Origin: RUG420 sp045642465
Lineage (GTDB): Bacteria; Bacillota; Clostridia; Oscillospirales; Acutalibacteraceae
Direction of reading: 5' to 3'
Assembly: GCA_045642465.1 (NCBI GenBank)
Contig: JAZUIY010000015.1
Span: forward strand, 620,001 to 684,000
Length of the DNA: 64,000 bases
Shown here: positions 16,881-23,102 of the stretch, piece by piece
How positions within the stretch are numbered: position 1 is the first letter of the stretch
Layout: every line of letters starts with the position of its first letter
Notes under the pieces: model-generated
Told to the model about the DNA's origin: nothing
The model's database searches: none
What the model saw: only the letters and a program-made list of their open reading frames with translations
Made by a program: the position numbers and the translations under genes

Positions 16881-17294
16881 TTATAACGGTTTTTCTTCTG
16901 CTTGTCTATTGTATATCAGGGTGAGAAGTTCTTTTAACCGGTCTTCCTGATCTGTTAAATAGAGCCATCCGAAGAGGGCTTCGAGGCCAGTGGCAGCATG
17001 GTAGCTGGCACTGCTCATGTTCTTCGGGGTGTGGTTTGTTTTGGCGTTTCGTCCCCGGCGGAAAATGCTTGCTTCCTGTTCCGTCAGAAGGGGAGCCAAA
17101 AAGTCGGCAGCTTCCTTTTGGGCGTCTGCGTTGACAAACTTAATTTTGGCAGCATGTAAATCCGAGGTTTTGCGGTTCCCCAGAGAAACCAGGGCTTCTC
17201 TCACATAGAGTTCCTGAACTACATCGCCCAGGAAAGCCAGATCCAGCATGGAAAGAGAAGAAACGTCTACATCTTCCTGAAAAAATCGGTTCAT
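16881..17294 (-). CDS. mrnC: Mini-ribonuclease III
   Basis: The protein has 137 residues, the RNase III catalytic domain without the double-stranded RNA-binding domain. It trims the ends of 23S rRNA precursors. Visible motifs: LAFLGDVVQELYVRE (signature helix with the catalytic Asp), GNRKTSDLH, FRRGRNAKTN and HAATGLEALFGWLYL (second acidic site). Ribosome site AAGGAG. It sits 9 bases downstream of obg on the same strand, so the two are one operon with ribosome-assembly themes. Confidence 0.93.
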   Translation of the reverse strand: MNRFFQEDVDVSSLSMLDLAFLGDVVQELYVREALVSLGNRKTSDLHAAKIKFVNADAQKEAADFLAPLLTEQEASIFRRGRNAKTNHTPKNMSSASYHAATGLEALFGWLYLTDQEDRLKELLTLIYNRQAEEKPL

Positions 17295-17303
17295 GGCTTC
17301 TCC

Positions 17304-18575
17304 TTATGGTACATACTCGAATTCAATATCGTAAAGGGAGACGGTGTCTCCATCCTGAATGCCACGGTCCTTCAGTGCCTGGTCAATACCGGAACTGATT
17401 AAGACGCGCTGCAGATACTGGAGGGATTCATAGTCTTCCAAATTACACTGGTTGAGAATTGGAATGAGCCAGTCGGCTTCCACAATGAAGAGGTCGTCTT
17501 CCTGAATGATCTTGAAGCCACGGTCCTTCTTCTTTTCCAAGAGCTCCATTGGAATTTCTTCGGCTTCGTACTGCTTAATAGGAGGCAGGGTGGCCAGCTT
17601 GGCAGCTACGGCATTAATGAGTTCCTTGGTGCCTTCCTTAATAGGAGCACAGATGCTGAAGTACTGATATCCTAAACCTTCTACGTAATTTTTGAAGGTT
17701 TCAATTTGTTCATCGGAAGCCATGTCAATCTTGTTGCCGGCTACAATCTGTGGCAGGTCAACCATGTCCGGATTGAACTTGGCTAGTTCTTCGTTAATGG
17801 CCTTGAAGTCTTCAATTGGGTCTCTTCCTTCGGAGCCTGCTACGTCTACAATGTGTACCAGCAAACGGCAGCGTTCTACATGGCGCAGGAATTCATGACC
17901 CAGGCCAATGCCATCGGCAGCCCCTTCAATGAGGCCCGGAATGTCGGCCATAACGAAGGAGGAACCTTCGCCCATGGAAACAACGCCCAAAACAGGAGAC
18001 AGGGTAGTGAAGTGGTATTCTGCAATTTTTGGCTTTGCCTGGCTTACCACGGAAATGAGGGTGGATTTCCCAACGCTTGGGAAGCCTAAGAGACCAACGT
18101 CAGCCAGGAGCTTCAGCTCCAGCTGCAGTTCCCATTCTTCTCCCGGTGCGCCGGCCTTGGCAAAGCGTGGCACCTGACGGGTGGCAGTGGCAAAGTGGCA
18201 GTTTCCCCAGCCGCCGTTACCGCCGCGGGCTGCAATGAAGTCTTCCTCTCCGGACATGTCGGCCATGACAACACCGGATTCCACTTCACGGATAACGGTT
18301 CCCTTCGGAACCTTAATAATCAAGTCTTCGCCCTTCTTACCGCTACAGCGGTTACCGCGGCCGTCCTGGCCGTTTTCGGCGGCATACTTGGTCTTATACC
18401 GGAAGTCAGCAAGGGTAGAGAGGGACGTATCTACACGGAAAACAATGTTTCCGCCTCTGCCGCCATCGCCACCGTCCGGTCCGCCGGAGGCAACATATTT
18501 TTCCCGGTGGAATGCCACAGCGCCGTGGCCGCCCGTACCGGCTTTTACTTTAATTTTTGCAATATCTACAAACAT
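17304..18575 (-). CDS. obg: GTPase Obg (CgtA)
   Basis: The protein has 423 residues. The Gly-rich Obg fold occupies residues 1-155 (KAGTGGHGAVAFHREKY, GGDGGRGG, RQVPRFAKAG). The G domain holds G1 GFPSVGKST, G3 DIPGLIEGA, G4 NKID and G5 SICA. An OCT domain closes the C-terminus (EDDLFIVEADWL). It is an essential GTPase of 50S ribosome assembly and stress signalling. The start MFVDIAKIKVKAG has GGAGG upstream; the longer in-frame form to 18632 lacks support. Confidence 0.96.
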   Translation of the reverse strand: MFVDIAKIKVKAGTGGHGAVAFHREKYVASGGPDGGDGGRGGNIVFRVDTSLSTLADFRYKTKYAAENGQDGRGNRCSGKKGEDLIIKVPKGTVIREVESGVVMADMSGEEDFIAARGGNGGWGNCHFATATRQVPRFAKAGAPGEEWELQLELKLLADVGLLGFPSVGKSTLISVVSQAKPKIAEYHFTTLSPVLGVVSMGEGSSFVMADIPGLIEGAADGIGLGHEFLRHVERCRLLVHIVDVAGSEGRDPIEDFKAINEELAKFNPDMVDLPQIVAGNKIDMASDEQIETFKNYVEGLGYQYFSICAPIKEGTKELINAVAAKLATLPPIKQYEAEEIPMELLEKKKDRGFKIIQEDDLFIVEADWLIPILNQCNLEDYESLQYLQRVLISSGIDQALKDRGIQDGDTVSLYDIEFEYVP

Positions 18576-18647
18576 GATTTCCTCCGAGGAATTTTTTCTC
18601 TTATTTATAGTATAACCTAAAAGCAGAAACATTATAATAGACCACTA

Positions 18648-18676
18648 TTTACCTGTCAAACGGATTTCTATATACT
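18648..18676 (+). promoter_or_regulatory. Promoter of the D-2-hydroxyacid dehydrogenase gene
   Basis: TTTACC, 17 bp, TATACT, 31 bp before the ATG. Confidence 0.6.
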
Positions 18677-18706
18677 AAAAACAAGACTAATAAAGGGAGT
18701 TTTCAT

Positions 18707-19705
18707 ATGAAAATTGTCATGCCGGAACTATACGGTTTAACCCGGGAAGATGTGGATCTGTCCGCCTTGGAAAACCTGGGTGATGTTGTGGTAGTAGACC
18801 GCGCCAGCAAAGAGGAACTGAAGGCCAAATTGAAGGATGCAGAAGTACTCCTTGTAAATAAAATGGAAGTAGATGAAGACCTCATCAAAGACGCAGAAAA
18901 ACTGGAATACGTAGGGGTAACCGCCACCGGTTACAACAATGTAGATACTGCGTATTGCAAGGCACGGGGCATTACCGTTACCAACGTGCCGGGGTATTCT
19001 TCCAACGCAGTAGCCCAACAGGTGTTTGGCTACTTACTGGAATTCTATGGCCGTACCCACGACTTTAATGACTTTGTACAGCGGGGTGGCTGGACCGACT
19101 CCAAAACCGTTAGCCCGCTGGTATTGCCACAGGAAGAACTTGCCGGCAAAACCCTTGGCCTCATTGGCTACGGTCAGATTGCCAAGAAGGTGGCTAAAAT
19201 TGCAGAAGCCTTTGGTATGAGCGTGCTGGCTTACAGCCGTTCCGCCTTAAAGAGTCTGGAAGCAGAATCCAATACCCAGACCAGGGGATATCTGAATCGC
19301 GCAGACAGAAACGTTTCCTTTGTTACCTTGGAACAACTGTTAAAGCACGCGGATGTTATTTCCGTACACTGCCCGCTAAACGAGGATTCCCTTCACATGT
19401 GCAACGCCGAATTCTTCCACCAGATGAAGAAAGGATCCTTCTTCATCAACACCGCCCGAGGTGCCATTGTGGAGGAAGCCGCCTTGAAACATGCCTTGGA
19501 ATCCGACCATCTGGCCGGCGCAGGGCTGGATGTGTTAGAAGAGGAGCCAATGTCGGCAGACTGCACCCTGAAGGGCGTGAAAAACTGCATCATTACACCT
19601 CACGTGGGCTGGACTCCGAAGGAAACCCGCACCCGCCTGGTAGGCATTGTGGCAAAGAACTTAGAAGCTTACCAAAACGGCAAGCCGCAGAACGTGGTGG
19701 AATAA
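18707..19705 (+). CDS. D-isomer-specific 2-hydroxyacid dehydrogenase
   Basis: The protein has 332 residues. The NAD-binding Rossmann motif is GLIGYGQIAKKVAK. The catalytic set is complete: Arg in FINTARGAIV, Glu in LDVLEEEPM and His in TPHVGW. The N-terminal substrate domain contains GVTATGYNNVDTAYC and VTNVPGYSSNAVA, which resembles glycerate or hydroxypyruvate reductase-like members more than lactate dehydrogenase; the exact 2-oxoacid is not determined. Ribosome site AAAGGGAG. A small unknown gene follows 65 bases downstream, before the shared terminator. Confidence 0.9.
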   Translation: MKIVMPELYGLTREDVDLSALENLGDVVVVDRASKEELKAKLKDAEVLLVNKMEVDEDLIKDAEKLEYVGVTATGYNNVDTAYCKARGITVTNVPGYSSNAVAQQVFGYLLEFYGRTHDFNDFVQRGGWTDSKTVSPLVLPQEELAGKTLGLIGYGQIAKKVAKIAEAFGMSVLAYSRSALKSLEAESNTQTRGYLNRADRNVSFVTLEQLLKHADVISVHCPLNEDSLHMCNAEFFHQMKKGSFFINTARGAIVEEAALKHALESDHLAGAGLDVLEEEPMSADCTLKGVKNCIITPHVGWTPKETRTRLVGIVAKNLEAYQNGKPQNVVE

Positions 19706-19770
19706 TAGCCACAAAAGGGAAAAGCACGTATAACTAAGTGGAATTATTAAGATACATGGAGGAAAACACA

Positions 19771-20040
19771 ATGAAGAATATGGAATTAGATGATAAATTG
19801 TTGGCTGCAGTTTCCGCCGGTTGTTCGGATGAATTGGCTGAAAAGCTGGAACGCATTTTCGGCAAAGACCGTTTGGGTGACAAGAGCCTGACCTTGGGCA
19901 ACATTGCAGATGCTGAACTGGACAAACTCATTGAAACCTTGGCTGCTGCCGGTGCCGACGCCGACACCATCAACACCGTTTATGCCATTTCCGGCAAGAC
20001 CCCAAGAAAAGCCGACATAGACAACAAGTTCATTGGCTAA
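19771..20040 (+). CDS. Small hypothetical protein with leader-like N-terminus
   Basis: The protein has 89 residues and the ATG follows GGAGG at normal spacing. The first 18 residues (MKNMELDDKLLAAVSAGC) look like the helical leader of double-glycine-type peptide precursors, but the rest is long, charged and helical (SDELAEKLERIFGKDRL, LDKLIETLAAAGADADTIN) rather than a short core, and no transporter or modifying enzyme is nearby. I do not recognise it. It follows the dehydrogenase without a terminator between. Confidence 0.65.
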   Translation: MKNMELDDKLLAAVSAGCSDELAEKLERIFGKDRLGDKSLTLGNIADAELDKLIETLAAAGADADTINTVYAISGKTPRKADIDNKFIG

Positions 20041-20051
20041 ACACAAAAACG

Positions 20052-20082
20052 AAAGCCCTGAGCGTTATGCTCAGGGCTTTTT
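20052..20082. terminator. Bidirectional terminator
   Basis: AAAGCCCTGAGC, loop GTTAT, GCTCAGGGCTTT plus T-run; shared by convergent genes. Confidence 0.9.
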
Positions 20083-20083
20083 C

Positions 20084-20674
20084 TTATAAGTGCTTCACAT
20101 AAAGGCCATGTTTGTTGCAATAGTAGTAAATGTCTTTCACCATGCGGGTCTTGAAGCGGGCTTCACAGCTGCCTTCCGGATAGAGTTTTACAAATTCAAT
20201 CCGTTCTGGGGTAACTGCAGCCATAAAGGAAATGAAGTGATCCTTGGTCATGGGGTGATCCATGGAAACATAGTATTCATCTTCCACCTTTTCTATGTCA
20301 ACTGGGTAGTAGCAGTGTTCGCCGGCAACTTCGGCTTCTAAGACAGGGAGGGTAATGCCACAGCAACTGACAACGGCTTCTCCACCGGCAAAGATTGGGT
20401 TGCCACAAATAGGGCAAACATAGATTTTGGTGCGCTTCATATTGAAGGAACGGTTGGTGTTGGTAATACTTTCGCCGGAAAGTAATTCTATGGTAGAAAC
20501 GCCTAAGGCTTTGGCCAATGGTTCTATTAAGGTGATATCCGGATAACTTCTCCCGGTTTCCCATTTAGAAACGGCTTTGTCACTCACCATCAGTTCTTTG
20601 GCAAGATCTGCTTGGGTGAGGCCTTTATTTTCACGGCAGGTTTTAATCATGCTGCCGGTAATATATTGATTCAT
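20084..20674 (-). CDS. XRE-family regulator fused to a desulfoferrodoxin-like domain
   Basis: The protein has 196 residues. Residues about 6-62 are a Cro/CI HTH (LTQADLAKELMVSDKAVSKWETGRSYP). The rest aligns with desulfoferrodoxin (superoxide reductase): Cys87, Cys90, Cys104 and Cys105 match the desulforedoxin-type iron site (CPIC then SCC), and His120, His140, His146, Cys186 and His189 match the five ligands of the reductase iron site (GEH, DHPMTKDH, YCNKHGL). The catalytic-side Lys before the first His in classic enzymes is Glu here. An iron- or redox-responsive regulator, or a DNA-tethered reductase, is inferred. The start follows GGAGGG. Confidence 0.88.
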   Translation of the reverse strand: MNQYITGSMIKTCRENKGLTQADLAKELMVSDKAVSKWETGRSYPDITLIEPLAKALGVSTIELLSGESITNTNRSFNMKRTKIYVCPICGNPIFAGGEAVVSCCGITLPVLEAEVAGEHCYYPVDIEKVEDEYYVSMDHPMTKDHFISFMAAVTPERIEFVKLYPEGSCEARFKTRMVKDIYYYCNKHGLYVKHL

Positions 20675-20789
20675 TGGAATCCCTCCTAACAATTGCAGTT
20701 TATCATACTGGGCAAAGAGAGGATACCTACTGCTGGTAGAGCGGTGGGTTCGTGGTATAATGAACCTAGTTAGAAAAAAGAGGTGTCCT

Positions 20790-21563
20790 ATGGAAAACGG
20801 AATCATCAATGACATTGAATATATCAAATTTGGAACCGGTTCTAAAGTTTTTGTTATGCTGCCGGGATTGGCTGTAAAAAGCGTAATGGGAGTTAAAGAA
20901 GCCATTGCAGATGCTTACAAAGACTTTGATGAAACCCATACCACATATCTGTTTGACCGCAGAACACCGGCACCGGAAGGCTACTCCATTAGGCAAATGG
21001 CAGAAGACACCGCCGAAGTCATGAAGGAATTAGGCCTAAAAGACGTGGATCTGTTTGGCGCCTCCCAAGGCGGTATGATGGCTCAGGTAATTGCCGGAGA
21101 ATACCCGGAATTGGTTCACAAATTGGTGCTGGGTTCTTCTGCGTTTTGCACCACCGACACTGCCTTAAAAACCATAGGGGAATGGGTGGAATTGGCAAAG
21201 CAGAAAAACCCAATCGCCTTGGCAAAAAGCATTGTAAAAAACCTCTATTCGGAAGACACCATTGAAGCTTTAGGTTCCGCCCTTATAGAAGACAATGCAG
21301 ATGCCACGGAAGAACAGTTGAAACAGTTTGCCACAGTAGGGGATTCCATCCTGCATTTTGACAATAGCGAATTCTTAAAAAAGGTGACCTGTGACACGTT
21401 GGTTCTAGGTTCTACCAATGACAAGGTTTTGGGACCGGAATCCTCTTTGCAGATAGCCCAGCGCCTTGGATGCTTTTACTACATTTACGACGGCTATAGC
21501 CATGCTGTATTTGATGAAGCGCCAGATTTCAAGGCTCGATTACTTGAATTTTTTCTCAATTGA
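20790..21563 (+). CDS. Alpha/beta-hydrolase
   Basis: The protein has 257 residues. The fold is clear: FVMLPGLAVKS (oxyanion region), nucleophile elbow FGASQGGMMAQ with Ser, then an Asp candidate in GSTNDKVLGPE and the His in GYSHAVFDEA. The cap region is small. The ATG at 20790 follows AAAGAGGTG; an upstream in-frame start is not supported. It is transcribed divergently from the desulfoferrodoxin-like regulator, with only 115 bases between, so regulation by that protein is possible. Substrate unknown. Confidence 0.85.
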   Translation: MENGIINDIEYIKFGTGSKVFVMLPGLAVKSVMGVKEAIADAYKDFDETHTTYLFDRRTPAPEGYSIRQMAEDTAEVMKELGLKDVDLFGASQGGMMAQVIAGEYPELVHKLVLGSSAFCTTDTALKTIGEWVELAKQKNPIALAKSIVKNLYSEDTIEALGSALIEDNADATEEQLKQFATVGDSILHFDNSEFLKKVTCDTLVLGSTNDKVLGPESSLQIAQRLGCFYYIYDGYSHAVFDEAPDFKARLLEFFLN

Positions 21564-21609
21564 AAACCGAGACGGTTTTTGATACAATTTTCCCGTTATA
21601 AACCCATTC

Positions 21610-21698
21610 GGAGACGTATCGAAGTGGTCATAACGGGGCTGACTCGAAATCAGTTAGGCAGCAATGCCCCGCGGGTTCGAATCCCGCCGTCTCCGCCA
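21610..21698 (+). tRNA. tRNA-Ser (anticodon CGA), CCA encoded
   Basis: The acceptor arms GGAGACG and CGTCTCC pair perfectly. The anticodon loop CTCGAAA sits between CTGA and TCAG, giving CGA. A long variable arm and T-arm GGGTTCGAATCCC follow, with discriminator G and an encoded CCA. Confidence 0.95.
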
Positions 21699-21805
21699 CA
21701 AAAGGCAGTAGATTTGCTAAAATCTGCTGCCTGTTTGCATTTCAAGATCTGCGTTACATGGTATAATCTATCAGAGGTTATTGATGTCAAAAAGGAAGTT
21801 TGAGG

Positions 21806-22492
21806 ATGGAAAATATCATTCAGGAGCAATTGTTTGCTTTTAGGGATAAGGAATATGCTGCCTTTCAAAGCAAGCTGACGCCTACTGTTCCAAAGGAGTG
21901 CTTTATAGGTGTGCGGGTACCAAAGTGTAGAGCTCTTGCAAAGGACCTTTCTAAGAATCATCCGGATTTAGTGGAAGGGTTTTTGGCTGAATTACCACAT
22001 CAGTACTATGACGAGAACATGCTTCATGGGTTACTTATTTCTGAAATAAAGGATTATGACAGTTGTTTGAAAGAACTGGAAGCATTTCTCCCATATGTGG
22101 ATAACTGGGCTGTATGCGACATTATGTCTCCGAAGTGCTTTAAAAAGAATAGGGGAGAACTGTTGCCTCAAATTAGAACTTGGGCAATGGATTCAAAGGA
22201 GTATACCATTCGGTTTGGCCTTGAAATGCTGATGTCTCATTTCTTAGATGAAGATTTCAATCCTTCGTATTTGGATATTGCGGCAAACGTCCATTCTGAC
22301 AAGTACTATGTCAACATGATGATTGCCTGGTTTTACGCAACCGCTTTGACCAAGCAATGGGACAGCACCATTGGGTATATTGAAGACGGGAAACTGGATG
22401 AATGGGTACATAATAAGACCATTCAGAAGGCCCGAGAAAGTTTTAGAATTACAGAAGAACAAAAGGCTTATTTGAAGCAGCTGAAGCGGTAA
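21806..22492 (+). CDS. DNA alkylation repair protein (AlkD-like)
   Basis: The protein has 228 residues of HEAT-like helical repeats, with family features VPKCRALAKDL, YDENMLHGLLI, VDNWAVCDIMSPK (the WxxCD segment that lines the lesion-binding concave face), RFGLEMLMSHF and YYVNMMIAWFYA. AlkD glycosylases remove N-alkylated purines. The ATG follows AAAGGAAG. This gene and the next are visibly richer in A/T and in T-ending codons than the genes around them and begin right after tRNA-Ser, which hints at acquisition; no integrase is present. Confidence 0.85.
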   Translation: MENIIQEQLFAFRDKEYAAFQSKLTPTVPKECFIGVRVPKCRALAKDLSKNHPDLVEGFLAELPHQYYDENMLHGLLISEIKDYDSCLKELEAFLPYVDNWAVCDIMSPKCFKKNRGELLPQIRTWAMDSKEYTIRFGLEMLMSHFLDEDFNPSYLDIAANVHSDKYYVNMMIAWFYATALTKQWDSTIGYIEDGKLDEWVHNKTIQKARESFRITEEQKAYLKQLKR

Positions 22493-22517
22493 AAAGAGTT
22501 AGGGAAGGAAATTGCCT

Positions 22518-23018
22518 ATGGCAAATGGGATAACGAGTTTCAGAATTGTTTGTGCTTTGGGTTTGATCTTTTGCCCCACATTTTCGACTTGGTTTTTCGT
22601 GCTTTATCTCCTCGGTGGGATTAGCGATATACTAGATGGCTTTGTTGCACGGCATTTTGGAAAAGAAACCACGTTTGGCGCAAATCTTGATACCGTTGCA
22701 GACGTTATTTTTGCAGTAGTTGTAATCCTAAAAGTAGTGTTGACGGTTACCGTTCCGGAATGGATTTTAATCTGGACCATTTGTATTGCTGTTGTGAAAT
22801 GCATCAACATAATCTGCGGATTTGTAGTGCAGAAAAGATTTGTTTCAGAGCATACCGCTTTAAACAAAGTGTGCGGTGTTCTTTTGTTTGCTATTCCAAT
22901 TTATATGGGCGTTTTCCCTTGGAAAGTGGTTGTGGTACTGCTGGCTTTGACAGGAGTGTTTGCAACCATTGCCGCTATCCAGGAAGGACACTATATTTGT
23001 ATGGGAAAAGAAGCATGA
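22518..23018 (+). CDS. CDP-alcohol phosphatidyltransferase family membrane protein
   Basis: The protein has 166 residues and about five membrane segments. The CDP-alcohol phosphotransferase signature is complete: DILDGFVAR, then Gly and two Asp in TTFGANLDTVADV, which bind the two metal ions and the CDP group. Such enzymes attach an alcohol (glycerol phosphate, inositol or another) to a lipid with release of CMP; the short length leaves the acceptor open. Weak ribosome site (GGGAAGG). It lies 25 bases after the AlkD-like gene and shares its AT-rich composition. Confidence 0.85.
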   Translation: MANGITSFRIVCALGLIFCPTFSTWFFVLYLLGGISDILDGFVARHFGKETTFGANLDTVADVIFAVVVILKVVLTVTVPEWILIWTICIAVVKCINIICGFVVQKRFVSEHTALNKVCGVLLFAIPIYMGVFPWKVVVVLLALTGVFATIAAIQEGHYICMGKEA

Positions 23019-23042
23019 TTTTCTTTCCATGGCTTTCCCAAT

Positions 23043-23066
23043 AGTATATAATTAATTAGATATACT
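23043..23066 (+). promoter_or_regulatory. Inverted repeat at the probable promoter of the CDP-glycerol transferase operon
   Basis: AGTATAT, 10 bp, ATATACT: a perfect 7-bp repeat overlapping a TATAAT-like -10 box, 37 bp before the ATG. Possibly an operator; AT-rich promoters produce such symmetry by chance. Confidence 0.35.
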
Positions 23067-23102
23067 TTTGCGAAGTATGCTTTGGGAAAGGTCGTTTAAA
23101 CG

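Noticed and set aside
21610..23018. A full integrative element at tRNA-Ser
   Set aside because: No integrase, no excisionase and no repeat of the tRNA 3' end were seen; only the composition hint remains.
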